From: a virus
DNA: 64,000 bases
Virus record (IMG/VR): IMGVR_UViG_3300022925_000008
Span: 62,001 to 126,000 of that record
Reading direction: 5' to 3' (one strand)
Shown: one piece after another, positions 47,920 to 57,258 of the stretch
How the letters are laid out: every line of letters begins with the position of its first letter
Numbering within the stretch: the stretch's first letter is position 1
The notes under the pieces: generated by a model
What the model was told of the DNA's origin: nothing
The model's input: the letters and a program-made list of their open reading frames with translations, nothing else
Databases searched by the model: none
Translations under genes and position numbers: made by a program

Positions 47920-48579
47920 CTATTTATTTGATTTGAGCAACGAGAGGAAATTTTTAAACTCACGAACCTGAGTCTCATAGAGATCAGTACGCGGAGCCTT
48001 TTTAATTTCAGTCTCCATTTTTTCAATCACTTGAGGTTCAATAATGCCATTATTCCAGACCCACTCAACGCCTTCCATGATTCCATTAACAAATGCTGCC
48101 GGAGCCGATGGATCTTGTACGATATCTACCGTGTTAAGAATAAAGTCGTCTTTCACGACCATTGTGCCATTTTTGTTCTCAAGACTACCCATACCACGAG
48201 TTGAGACACCTAGTTGAACGCCACCTTCAAGAAGACCTTTTACAATCTGTCCCATAGGAGTATCCAATATTTGTGCCTTTCCAACAACATCATTACCTTC
48301 CCACTGAAGGTCGGTTATGAGGTGTGAAACTTTGTCAAGGTTCACAGTAGGACCTTCTGGATGATTTAACTCACCGACTGATCTTTTCTGCGACACCTGA
48401 TCGGTAACGTATTTATCCACTGCCTTTTCCATAATGGCTCGAGGATAAACACGCCCGTTCCTATTCTTTTGATCTGCTTGTGCAAAAACGCCTTCTATTG
48501 CATAACCTTTACCTCCGCTTTTCGCTTCAGTAATCACTGTTTCTATTGGTTGACCAATATATTCTGCAATTAGTTTCAT
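47920..48579 (-). CDS. 21: gp21 prohead protease
   Basis: This 219-residue serine protease of the herpes-assemblin-like U9 clan has GVFAQADQKNRNGRVYPRAIM at about 31-51, RSVGELNHPEGPTVNLDKVSH near 65-85 (the catalytic His region), and GVSTRGMGS near 127-135 (the catalytic Ser). It cleaves gp23, gp22 and the core proteins during maturation. The ATG directly follows the stop of the preceding gene. Confidence 0.97.
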   Translation of the reverse strand: MKLIAEYIGQPIETVITEAKSGGKGYAIEGVFAQADQKNRNGRVYPRAIMEKAVDKYVTDQVSQKRSVGELNHPEGPTVNLDKVSHLITDLQWEGNDVVGKAQILDTPMGQIVKGLLEGGVQLGVSTRGMGSLENKNGTMVVKDDFILNTVDIVQDPSAPAAFVNGIMEGVEWVWNNGIIEPQVIEKMETEIKKAPRTDLYETQVREFKNFLSLLKSNK

Positions 48580-48783
48580 CTACATTTCCTTTGCAAAAGC
48601 AACACCCATCTTCTCTGCTTCTTTCTGAGAGCGATAGGTGTCTAATTTGTCACCATCGATATACGCGGTGAAACCCTTTTTATCTTTGTGTACCATAACA
48701 TCGTGTTTGTTTACTTTTTTGGAGAAGACATGTTCGCCTTTAGGCATTTTCTTCGCTTCTCTGATGTTTTTAAAAGTTTTCAT
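48580..48783 (-). CDS. 68: gp68-like prohead core protein, 67 aa
   Basis: This small basic protein (MKTFKNIREAKKMPKGEHVFSKKVNKHDVMVHKDKKGFTAYIDGDKLDTYRSQKEAE) sits between gp67 and gp21, the place of prohead core gene 68. Similar short proteins at this position are called gp68 in T4 relatives, although T4 gp68 is longer (141). A TATAAATA box lies 5 nt before the ATG. Confidence 0.65.
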   Translation of the reverse strand: MKTFKNIREAKKMPKGEHVFSKKVNKHDVMVHKDKKGFTAYIDGDKLDTYRSQKEAEKMGVAFAKEM

Positions 48784-48788
48784 GGTTT

Positions 48789-48796
48789 TATTTATA
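48789..48796 (-). promoter_or_regulatory. T4-type late promoter (TATAAATA) abutting gp68-like gene
   Basis: A perfect TATAAATA in the 25-nt gap between gp67 and the gp68-like gene, 5 nt from the ATG. It would start transcription at or inside the first codons, so it probably serves gp21-22-23. Confidence 0.7.
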
Positions 48797-48808
48797 ATAA
48801 ATTAATAT

Positions 48809-49093
48809 TTAAGAATCTTCGGGTTCTGTTGTGGGTTCTTCCACTTCTTGTTGTTGGTTGAAAATCTCCCCCGCAACCTTGATCCTTGTTTGATCTAATG
48901 CGTTTTGAACCCTATCGTTAAGCAAATCTGTAAACTGTTTCTCTGCTTGGTTGTAGTTTTTGTCCTGGATGTAGTCTAACAAATCTTCGATCGGATTGGT
49001 TTCTTCAACCGATTCTTCATCAGAAACCTCGACCTCATCAACAGTTTGATCGATTTCTTCAATTTCATTTTTTATTTCTTCTACTTCACTCAT
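48809..49093 (-). CDS. 67: gp67 prohead core protein
   Basis: This 94-residue, highly acidic protein (SEVEEIKNEIEEIDQTVDEVEVSDEE...) has a central helix NYNQAEKQFTDLLNDRVQNALDQTRIKVAGEIF, the recognisable gp67 core (T4 gp67 has 80 residues). It is an internal prohead component digested by gp21. CGAGGATATAAA precedes the ATG. Confidence 0.88.
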   Translation of the reverse strand: MSEVEEIKNEIEEIDQTVDEVEVSDEESVEETNPIEDLLDYIQDKNYNQAEKQFTDLLNDRVQNALDQTRIKVAGEIFNQQQEVEEPTTEPEDS

Positions 49094-49094
49094 T

Positions 49095-49700
49095 TTATAT
49101 CCTCGCTATGTAAGATGTTTTCTTCAAGTTATCTTTTAGTTTTTTACCAGTAGAACCTGCTACGTTGTGTTCTGAAAGTAACTCATCCCAAACCTGATCC
49201 GCAGCTGCATTTGCTATTGCAGCAACATCATCGGGTGTAATCGCAACCGCAACTGCTTCTACCGTAATCAGATCAACAATGTTAGATCTAACCAATGATA
49301 CTGAAACACCTTCTGCAAAATAGAACGGTGTTTCTCCTGCTTCTCGTGTATATAGGTTTCCTTCAATTGTTAATGTATAGGAGTTCTTTGACGCAAAAGG
49401 TTGTATTCTCCATCCGTTTTCAAGGAAGTATGTAACGCCAAGATCTCTATCATCTGTAATCGGGTCACCACCAACAGCTGTAAATGCCTTTGGCCATACA
49501 ACAGGAAGCGGCGATTCTGTCGAAAATTGCGACCACTCTTTCCAAGCGGAATACAAATCAGATTTAACGTCTAACGTGGTTATCCCTTCATTTATATAAA
49601 TGTTTCGGTTAGCGCCGTCAAAGGCAACCTTTTGGTTTGGGAATCCTAATACCGGATCCCAATTCCAATTGGTGCCATATTGGTGATGAATAAATGCCAT
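49095..49700 (-). CDS. Putative virion structural protein, 201 aa
   Basis: This beta-rich protein (MAFIHHQYGTNWNWDPVLGFPNQ...) ends in a region typical of tail- or neck-attached proteins: ITPDDVAAIANAAADQVWDELLSEH, a helix seen in many phage structural proteins. It is coupled to the 822-residue gene by TAATG. It is part of the inserted structural block between gp20 and gp67. Confidence 0.65.
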   Translation of the reverse strand: MAFIHHQYGTNWNWDPVLGFPNQKVAFDGANRNIYINEGITTLDVKSDLYSAWKEWSQFSTESPLPVVWPKAFTAVGGDPITDDRDLGVTYFLENGWRIQPFASKNSYTLTIEGNLYTREAGETPFYFAEGVSVSLVRSNIVDLITVEAVAVAITPDDVAAIANAAADQVWDELLSEHNVAGSTGKKLKDNLKKTSYIARI

Positions 49701-52168
49701 TACTGATTAAGTTCTTTCCACACAACGTTGAATGTTATGTAAGTTCGATCAGGTGCAGATGGTTGTGATCCACCTGGCTGGAACCCAAGATCGTCTCCAC
49801 CGATTGGATTGTACATAAACGTCCAAACAGGAGAAGCTGGAGGTTCACCTTCAATGTTACCTTCATCTGCTAAATCATATGCAGGATTGCTCCAACCAGA
49901 AGAACTGTATGCATTCAAAGAGGTCTTATAATCTAATGGGTATGCATTAACACCGTTCTTAGTAATCGAAGTCAGTGTGGTACTCAACAATGATGCTCCA
50001 GAACTGTTCTTAACTGTGAATGCGGTGCCACCCGCAATACCAGTATCCAACCCTACGTTGTCACGTCCTTCGAGATATATTTGACCTGCGTCGGAGTCAT
50101 AGTCAAGAACCAGAGCACTAAATCCTGACACTTGTGCGCTGTCTTGATTGCTTGGTGAAATATTGTTAATTCCCAACGGTACAATAGAAGGTGTGAAATT
50201 AATAATTCGAGTATCACGGTCATCTTCGAGCAATGACACACCACCCGCATCACTGTCGTACAACCAAGAATCGTTACTTGACAAGAAAGACAAATAGAAG
50301 TTTTTGTTCAGTAGTGTTTCGGGGCCATTGGTTTCCGTAATATCTTTGAACTGAACCACTTGCTTGTCTTCGAAATAGTGAACGTTTCCACCTCGTTCTG
50401 GGTCTTGACCAACTTGTATCTCAACACGATTTACGCCACGACTATATCGATCTGTTTGACCAAAAATATCTTGCAGAGGTTGTTTGCGTCTTGATAGTCC
50501 TACTTCTGTATTAGGTCTTACCGAACCCCATTGAATACCGTCAAACAATTTTTCTAAGTTGACATCACACACACCATCCCGAATTGGTGCTCGTATAATT
50601 TCTGGACCGTGACCAATGTGATGCCCTTTGGCATCGTATACAGCACGAATACCATCTTGTTGTGTAAATGAATCACCATCTCTTTGTATCGTAGTGTAAC
50701 TGGGTGTTTCCCATTTTTCTCCTCGAAGAATACACTTCAAGAACACACGCAGTTCGCCATCTGGGAAAGTTCCGTCATTGTTAAAACAATTGAGACGAAT
50801 TTGTTCTGGTGCATACAGAGAGTGGTTATCTTGTCCGGCGGCAGGAAAACCAGCAGGGTATTCGGAAACCGGACGCATTGAGGTGATGTAATAAGCACCC
50901 TGCGTATATGGAACACCCGCAGTAGTTACTTTGTTATCAATCATGAATGTTTCATCAATAGAACTTGGCTTTCCCAATTCTTGAATGGGGTCAGTTTGAG
51001 CATCTGTCCAAACACCAGCGCCCAATGCATAGAAATAATCAGCAGTATCTTCTGTCGGCGCAGACGTTCTCTTAGTTGCCCAACAAATAGGTCTTGCATT
51101 CAACCCGATAGCATTTGTTTGCCATCCGATGTCGGTTCGATTACTCATATCCATTTCATGACAGATGATTCGTTCACCGTTGATGATAATACCCCAACGA
51201 ATAGAACCTCCACCCAAGTTTTGATAATCGTAGAAATATTGGTTTGCCGCTGTGACATCAAGGGTTACACCTGATCTGTTGCCATTACCGCCAGCGCCAT
51301 CCAGACGATCTCCATTCCAATTTGATTGTGGTATAACGGTTTCTGTCTGAACCCCGTCAAAAGTCCTACGATGTACGACAGAGAGACCTGACCCAGTGAG
51401 ACGGAACATAAACCCGTCAGTTGCATCAAATGGGCCCCAGTTTCTCACACAGGTTGCTTTACCAGCATCAGGAATCATGGTTCCCATAATAACGAAGATA
51501 CCAGAACCATACGTTAACGGGTGATAAAGGTGTGAGGTGTTTGTTGCAAGATCATTGATAGCACCGCCACCAAGATTACCTTCTAAACCAAGACGTATCC
51601 ATTTCTTACCTGAGTCCCATACAGCAGTGCCAGAACCCAAGAGAGAGTTTGCAAATTGCGAGGGCATTGCATCAACGTCGAAAACATAATTAGCAAGAAC
51701 CTTTGAGTTAGCAATACGTAACTGACCATATGCCGCAAGTTCTGGTTGTCCTTCTGAGAATCTAATGCTTGCCGCACCGAAACGGTCAATCTCTAAGCCG
51801 TACTCTGGGTTGTCGTACCCCATAATGTGGGTAGTTGGTACGTATACGTCATATGCTTCAACGACTGTACCTACGTTGGTTACACCGTCCGGTGCTGTTA
51901 TTGTTTTACCGACAGCAGGAACTGTATTTTCAAACTTTGCTGTTTTGTTGTAGTGTATTGCTAAAATACCAGTTCCATCGCCTTTGTCATATACACCGTG
52001 AACGTGAATCATACCGAAATCGGAAACGGTATACATTGATCCAATCTTCCAAATATGACCAACCAAAGTACCGCCTGCGGTAAATGCTATTTCGGCAGTA
52101 TGTATCATGTACAGGCGATCGCCCGTACTCTCCGGTGGTATTCTGGTGTATCTTTTTTCGCCTGTCAT
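49700..52168 (-). CDS. Large putative virion/tail-fibre protein, 822 aa
   Basis: This Gly/Asp/Asn-rich beta protein has a middle part (about 180-400) with repeated strand patterns such as SGIFVIMGTMIP...FMFRLTGSGLSVVHRRTFDG and GSIRWGIIINGERIICHEMDMS, resembling a jelly-roll or lectin-like domain. It has its own late promoter 33 nt upstream. Fibre, decoration or host-recognition roles are inferred from size, composition and late position. Confidence 0.7.
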   Translation of the reverse strand: MTGEKRYTRIPPESTGDRLYMIHTAEIAFTAGGTLVGHIWKIGSMYTVSDFGMIHVHGVYDKGDGTGILAIHYNKTAKFENTVPAVGKTITAPDGVTNVGTVVEAYDVYVPTTHIMGYDNPEYGLEIDRFGAASIRFSEGQPELAAYGQLRIANSKVLANYVFDVDAMPSQFANSLLGSGTAVWDSGKKWIRLGLEGNLGGGAINDLATNTSHLYHPLTYGSGIFVIMGTMIPDAGKATCVRNWGPFDATDGFMFRLTGSGLSVVHRRTFDGVQTETVIPQSNWNGDRLDGAGGNGNRSGVTLDVTAANQYFYDYQNLGGGSIRWGIIINGERIICHEMDMSNRTDIGWQTNAIGLNARPICWATKRTSAPTEDTADYFYALGAGVWTDAQTDPIQELGKPSSIDETFMIDNKVTTAGVPYTQGAYYITSMRPVSEYPAGFPAAGQDNHSLYAPEQIRLNCFNNDGTFPDGELRVFLKCILRGEKWETPSYTTIQRDGDSFTQQDGIRAVYDAKGHHIGHGPEIIRAPIRDGVCDVNLEKLFDGIQWGSVRPNTEVGLSRRKQPLQDIFGQTDRYSRGVNRVEIQVGQDPERGGNVHYFEDKQVVQFKDITETNGPETLLNKNFYLSFLSSNDSWLYDSDAGGVSLLEDDRDTRIINFTPSIVPLGINNISPSNQDSAQVSGFSALVLDYDSDAGQIYLEGRDNVGLDTGIAGGTAFTVKNSSGASLLSTTLTSITKNGVNAYPLDYKTSLNAYSSSGWSNPAYDLADEGNIEGEPPASPVWTFMYNPIGGDDLGFQPGGSQPSAPDRTYITFNVVWKELNQ

Positions 52169-52201
52169 TTTAGATCCTGTTAAATTCGGTTGTTATCTTT
52201 C

Positions 52202-52209
52202 TATTTATA
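52202..52209 (-). promoter_or_regulatory. T4-type late promoter (TATAAATA)
   Basis: A perfect TATAAATA 33 nt before the 822-residue gene, overlapping the last codons of the gene upstream. Confidence 0.85.
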
Positions 52210-54130
52210 CTTCAAACGCATCGAAGTTTCTGTCAACAACTTGTGACAATGGAAACGAATTGTTTGTTGATGAGATTGTTTGATTCAATTGGTAAATGGG
52301 TAGACTACCCACTCTGAATGCTAAGATGTCTACTACTGTGCCCGTTGAAACCTCAAAGGTATATGAAGCATCTACTTTTTCTACTGTGACTGTTTCGCCT
52401 GGAGAGTCTATTATATCGGATAATTTACTAGTCGAAGATGCAACGTCAGTAACGTTGATTGCCGATGCCGTGGGCGTGCCCACTACCGTATAGGTATCAA
52501 AAATCTTAAGATCATTTCTTTGGGTTACTCGAACTTGGTCACCATCTACCAGATTCATCGTCGTGAAATCTGTCGTACCTGTTCTAAGTATTTGTGTTAT
52601 ATTTGCACCGCCACCAGTGTCTAACTCGATGTCTGTTCCTGTGACTGCTGAAAGAACATCTTCATCAAACAATGTGGTGGGTGATGCTACCGCAGATGAA
52701 TAGGGTGATGGGTTTTGTAGAACTGAAACTTCTGTGTTGCCTAGAAGACCAGAGACTGTTGCAGTCACCGCAAAGACTACTGTCGTAGTCGATGAAGCGG
52801 CATTACGTACCGTAACGTTAGTGCCACCGACAATGTTAATTGTTACTGCTCCACCAGAGTTGTTGAATACCATCGCATCGGTGCTACCGCTTGCTGGTGT
52901 ATTGTTTGTGCCTGGATTTGCAGTTGAGTAACCAGAAAAATTCCAATCGGTAAATGTATATGTACCCGCCGCAGTAATCTCAACACCATGACCAGTACCA
53001 TCACTGGTAAATGTCAAATTTGTCTGATTAGTTGAGTTGCCAGAAGCATCAAGTAAAATTGCACCATTGGCATTACGACTACCATTAATTGAACAATTCG
53101 TAACAGTAATTGTTGAGAAATCTATTTGCCCACAGTTAATAAATGTGCTATTAAGTACTTGTCGAGTTGTTCCACCTGTAACTGGCCACGAGATTGTTCC
53201 CATGTCAATATACTGTGTGTCTTGAATGTCCACGATGTCCATGTTATTATTAGTATAATCCCAGATAGCAGGTTCACCCGAAGATACAAGTACGCAGTTG
53301 TTTAAGACAAAAGAGTTGATGCCTGTTGTATTGCCTATCGTTCTAAAAATAAAATGACCCGTTCCTAACTGTTGACCATCGAAATAAATCTGAGAGTCAC
53401 TTTGTTCAAAGTATGAATCCGATGTTCCTGCATCACCCCATTCCATAGACGCATAAAGTGTGAATGATGAACCAACACCTCTACCGAATAACCCCCATCC
53501 ACCCGTTGAAGGGTTATCATCCTGTGTTTGTAATGCGTCTAAAGTTATAGGTGTACCAGATGTTCCTCCATCAATTGTAAACGCATAAGACCCGTTGTTG
53601 ATGAAGGTCATTCTATCAAGGAATAAGTTATCAACATTACCACGAGCGGCAATAGCGTGAATTGAACCATAACCCACCGAACCTATTGCAGTAAATGTTG
53701 GTGCACCATTACCTCGATGTTGAATTACGGTGAGACCTGCTCGGTTTGAGACATCTAATCTCAAACAGTAGAACTGCTTTCCTATTACTAGTCCGGGGTT
53801 ATCGTTACCACCGATAACATACCCTTGGTTTGGATCATTGTTAGCGTCACCATTTCCCAAAACAACTTGCATTCCATCAAGTGCTTCAGTTTGAACTAGG
53901 TTGTCTTTAACAATAACCCAAACAGTGGCATCGGACAAATCTAAGTTAAGGTTTGTTCCCGCTGAATTTTGATGTGCAATCAAAAATTCTTGAGCATTTG
54001 AAAACTGAGCAGAAATACTAGAAGTGCCTTCATAGAAGATTTCTGTATCGACAGCGCCCACATCAGAACCATCGAATTCACCTGTAGGTCCTTCGCAGTT
54101 ATTGATTTGTGTTCGGTTATCGACAGCCAT
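52205..54130 (-). CDS. Putative virion structural protein, 641 aa (beta-helix-like)
   Basis: This protein is rich in Asn, Thr, Ser and Gly and poor in Lys. The middle repeats short strand units (NSTFINCGQIDFSTITVTNCSINGSRNANGAILLD), as in parallel beta-helix fibres or tailspikes. No catalytic motif is seen. It follows the 96-residue gene without a gap. Confidence 0.65.
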   Translation of the reverse strand: MAVDNRTQINNCEGPTGEFDGSDVGAVDTEIFYEGTSSISAQFSNAQEFLIAHQNSAGTNLNLDLSDATVWVIVKDNLVQTEALDGMQVVLGNGDANNDPNQGYVIGGNDNPGLVIGKQFYCLRLDVSNRAGLTVIQHRGNGAPTFTAIGSVGYGSIHAIAARGNVDNLFLDRMTFINNGSYAFTIDGGTSGTPITLDALQTQDDNPSTGGWGLFGRGVGSSFTLYASMEWGDAGTSDSYFEQSDSQIYFDGQQLGTGHFIFRTIGNTTGINSFVLNNCVLVSSGEPAIWDYTNNNMDIVDIQDTQYIDMGTISWPVTGGTTRQVLNSTFINCGQIDFSTITVTNCSINGSRNANGAILLDASGNSTNQTNLTFTSDGTGHGVEITAAGTYTFTDWNFSGYSTANPGTNNTPASGSTDAMVFNNSGGAVTINIVGGTNVTVRNAASSTTTVVFAVTATVSGLLGNTEVSVLQNPSPYSSAVASPTTLFDEDVLSAVTGTDIELDTGGGANITQILRTGTTDFTTMNLVDGDQVRVTQRNDLKIFDTYTVVGTPTASAINVTDVASSTSKLSDIIDSPGETVTVEKVDASYTFEVSTGTVVDILAFRVGSLPIYQLNQTISSTNNSFPLSQVVDRNFDAFEV

Positions 54131-54421
54131 TTAGTCCTCTAAATCCAATGCAGTCTTAACTGCTTGTGACAGTTTCTCTGCACCTTCTGCTTGACGTTTC
54201 TCTTCCATTTCTTTTTTGTAAGCAAGAACTTCTTCGATTTCAAATTCCCACGAAGAATCGGGGTTGCCGTCCACAAACTGGACAGTACCGTCATCATTGT
54301 ATATCATATCGGTAGGAGTAACGTAGTGTGCTGTTAGATTATCACAGGATTGTGATTTCATTAGAAGCTCGTCTTCGGTTAAAGACAAAATCCCAGCTGC
54401 ATTAGAAATTGATATTCTCAT
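54131..54421 (-). CDS. Small protein of the structural block, 96 aa
   Basis: The protein (MRISISNAAGILSLTEDELLMKSQSCDN...) has a beta-like first half and a charged helical C-terminal half (VLAYKKEMEEKRQAEGAEKLSQAVKT). Position between large structural genes suggests a fibre chaperone or a minor virion protein; no family is recognised. Confidence 0.6.
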   Translation of the reverse strand: MRISISNAAGILSLTEDELLMKSQSCDNLTAHYVTPTDMIYNDDGTVQFVDGNPDSSWEFEIEEVLAYKKEMEEKRQAEGAEKLSQAVKTALDLED

Positions 54422-54436
54422 AATTTATCCTTTAGT

Positions 54437-54463
54437 AAAAAAGTGGGGGGAGAGACTCCCCCC
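54437..54463 (-). terminator. Terminator after the 903-residue gene
   Basis: A 6-bp G/C stem (GGGGGG/CCCCCC, 54445-54463) with a short loop is followed on the minus strand by ACTTTTTT. Confidence 0.88.
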
Positions 54464-54478
54464 GTTCACGTTTATTTA

Positions 54479-57190
54479 TTAAGGCGCGTAGTTTCTTTCG
54501 AGCGGGGCAATGACCGAGAAGTCTTGACCAGACGCATCAGCAATTGTAAAGTTTGATGATATCCATTGTGCTTTATCCGTTCCTACCGCACGAATTGTGA
54601 CAGGTACCTCAGTTTCAGTAATTCTGTCTTCTTCTGCACCTTGGTTGGGTTGGGTATTAGCAGTGTATGCAAACGACCACTCATACTTACTATCAGCGTT
54701 CAAAGCCGGAGTACCAACTCCACTCGCAAGAGTTCCTTGAATTTCATTGTTCGTAGAATCCAAAACAATGACCGCATCAGGCGAATCGACAGGGTTGAAC
54801 CGTAAGAATCCAGTTGCTGTCTGACTTGTTGCATAACCACCCTGATTAGACAAATCGTCAATATATGATACATTTATCACATCACCACCACCAGCAGAAA
54901 CACCGTTAGTTACTTTAAATACGCCGTCTAGTCCAGCATTAGTGAATCCGGTAAACTTCATATATGAATCAGTGTCGATGTCGTATGTGAAGTTTCCTGC
55001 ATCACGAGTAATAGTACCAACACCCGTTGCGTTACCCGAATAAGTCAACCCTGTTGAAGCCGCTTCTTCGTGTTGTTGAGTGTAAGTAAAGAACATGGTG
55101 AAGGATGCAGCTGCATCTGCCAGTAAGTTACTTGTTGCAAGATCACCAAAGGAAATGAATCCAGTTGCAATTTTCGGAAACGATTCAAGGTCGCCATCAT
55201 TGTCACGGAGTTTAACATTACCAATTACACCACTTGGCCAGTTGTAGAACAGTACACCAGTACCATCTGTGACAGTTGCTCTATCTAAGTTACCGACACC
55301 CCATTGCGCAGAATTTGGCGTTAGAAGGTTTACTGATTCAAGAACAAGACCAACAAACTTCAACATGGCATCAGAAGTCTTACCATTCTGGGTTCCAGTG
55401 TTACCAGCTTCAATATCTGAATCAAAATCAATAGAACCACTCTGACGTAATTGATATTGTACCCAAGAGTATAATTCTTTCAGAGTCAATTGACCATTTG
55501 CAGAAGAACCATCTCGTGCATTAATTGTAACACCGAATGATGAGTTTGCATTATTCAAGTCAGTAGTAAAGTACTGTCCTGATACTTGATCCAAGTTATG
55601 GAATATGATGTGAGGTCCGTTAATAAACTTAACGTCTTCAGCGCCAGCAGTTGTTACTTGGATTGCTTTATTTAATGTGATTGTCGTCGCGTCATCTACA
55701 GAGTCTACTCTTGTACCACCAGCAAAAATTTCATTACCTCCAATTTGTTCACTGTATACATATGAACCCGCAATAATACCTGTGGTGTCGCCAACATTCA
55801 AAGTTGTTCCGCTGTTTACACCAGTAATTGTCGTATCAACAGTAACTGCATCATACTTTTGACCAGCAGCATTGGCAGCTTCAATCTGTACGTCTGTAAC
55901 TGTAGGAGTAACACCATCTGCAGCCAAATAATCAAGGTCAGTCGCTTCACTCAATGGGAAACGATATACTTGGAAGTTAATGTTACCAGTACCAGTACCA
56001 CCAGCATCTGGAATACCAATGTCTGGAGTGGAAGATTTACCGTAAGTCTTTCCTTCTGTTCTAATGAAAAGAGAAAGAACTTGATTAGAAAAATCACCAG
56101 CATCGTCAACTGCATTGTCTATTAAGATTGCTTCGTTAACTGGTCCAAGGAAGTCAAAGTCTACCGGAGTAGACCAAGCCGTTGTGGCACTATTATAGAA
56201 AGCATAGTAAACACGATCACCCATGAGTAACACTTCAGCACCGTCAAAGTCGCCGCCGTGTGCGGCACTCAAGGTAATTTGGTTTGCGCCGTCAATGCTT
56301 ACTACTTTAGTGTTTGCAGGAATTGTGCCGGTTCCGGATAGTACTCGTACTTCCATACCAACTGTAATGCCAGTAATAGTGTCTACCGCTAATGTTGTAT
56401 CTGCGGTCGAATCAACCCCAGCTCCGATAGTTACTGTATCGATTGTACCCAGAGAAACAATACCAACATACTTTGGTCCATCAACTTCACCGACTGACAG
56501 TTCTTGCCAACCAGCATCTCTCAACAATTTTCTGTCGGTGTTCGTTTCCATTGTCCAGTCAAAACCAAATTCAAACTGTTCAGGAGTAATTGCAACAAGT
56601 GGAAAGGGGTATTCGATCAGGTGATTGACAACCAGAAGTTCTGTGGTGTTATCCATAACAGGACTTGGTGTTTGGTCGAGTGTCATGCTGCTACCATCTG
56701 CCGCGACCGATACAACCGTTGCGAAACCTCCAGCAAGGGTACCAGAACCAGCAGAGATTGAAACTTTCATGCCAGGCAATATGTTTAATGAGTTACCTCT
56801 AGTAGACGCTTCACCTGTGGTGCCTGTGATTGCAACACCGTTGTAGGTGAACACAGTGCCTACCGTTGAGTCTGGAGAACCAATATCTGTCCAGTTAGCA
56901 TCACCAGCAACTTTAATTTGATATTTTGTACCTGTGACCAATCCCGCAACATCTACATCAATAGAAACATCGTCAAAGGTAACTGTTGTTCCTGAGCTGC
57001 CTGCGATTGTAGATGTAAAATCTGTTAAACGCCAAACGTTCTTAAGGTAAGAGTAAAGTGCCTGTAACGATACACCATCGTCAGACAAAGTATTACCCGT
57101 CGTTGTTTTGGTTAAACCAATATCTCGGTTGGTGGTATCGATATCTACTTCTGTGCGATACAACCTTCCTGCACTTGTTATTTTTGCCAT
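54479..57190 (-). CDS. Large virion structural protein, 903 aa
   Basis: The protein starts MAKITSAGRLYRTEVDIDTTNRDIGL, an opening I recognise from very large structural proteins in cyanophage-type T4 relatives. The sequence is rich in Thr, Gly, Asp and Val, with repeated short beta units such as TGTKYQIKVAGDANWTDIG and GVNSGTTLNVGDTTGIIAGSYVYS. It is probably an elongated fibre or decoration protein. It has a late promoter 57 nt upstream and a terminator downstream, so it is a single-gene transcription unit. Confidence 0.75.
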   Translation of the reverse strand: MAKITSAGRLYRTEVDIDTTNRDIGLTKTTTGNTLSDDGVSLQALYSYLKNVWRLTDFTSTIAGSSGTTVTFDDVSIDVDVAGLVTGTKYQIKVAGDANWTDIGSPDSTVGTVFTYNGVAITGTTGEASTRGNSLNILPGMKVSISAGSGTLAGGFATVVSVAADGSSMTLDQTPSPVMDNTTELLVVNHLIEYPFPLVAITPEQFEFGFDWTMETNTDRKLLRDAGWQELSVGEVDGPKYVGIVSLGTIDTVTIGAGVDSTADTTLAVDTITGITVGMEVRVLSGTGTIPANTKVVSIDGANQITLSAAHGGDFDGAEVLLMGDRVYYAFYNSATTAWSTPVDFDFLGPVNEAILIDNAVDDAGDFSNQVLSLFIRTEGKTYGKSSTPDIGIPDAGGTGTGNINFQVYRFPLSEATDLDYLAADGVTPTVTDVQIEAANAAGQKYDAVTVDTTITGVNSGTTLNVGDTTGIIAGSYVYSEQIGGNEIFAGGTRVDSVDDATTITLNKAIQVTTAGAEDVKFINGPHIIFHNLDQVSGQYFTTDLNNANSSFGVTINARDGSSANGQLTLKELYSWVQYQLRQSGSIDFDSDIEAGNTGTQNGKTSDAMLKFVGLVLESVNLLTPNSAQWGVGNLDRATVTDGTGVLFYNWPSGVIGNVKLRDNDGDLESFPKIATGFISFGDLATSNLLADAAASFTMFFTYTQQHEEAASTGLTYSGNATGVGTITRDAGNFTYDIDTDSYMKFTGFTNAGLDGVFKVTNGVSAGGGDVINVSYIDDLSNQGGYATSQTATGFLRFNPVDSPDAVIVLDSTNNEIQGTLASGVGTPALNADSKYEWSFAYTANTQPNQGAEEDRITETEVPVTIRAVGTDKAQWISSNFTIADASGQDFSVIAPLERNYAP

Positions 57191-57246
57191 TTAAATATTC
57201 TCCGTTTTTTTAAAATACTCAATTTAACATGACAAATGGTTACGTT

Positions 57247-57254
57247 TATTTATA
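57247..57254 (-). promoter_or_regulatory. T4-type late promoter (TATAAATA)
   Basis: A perfect TATAAATA in the 68-nt gap after the collagen-like gene, 56 nt before the 903-residue gene. Confidence 0.85.
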
Positions 57255-57258
57255 AGGA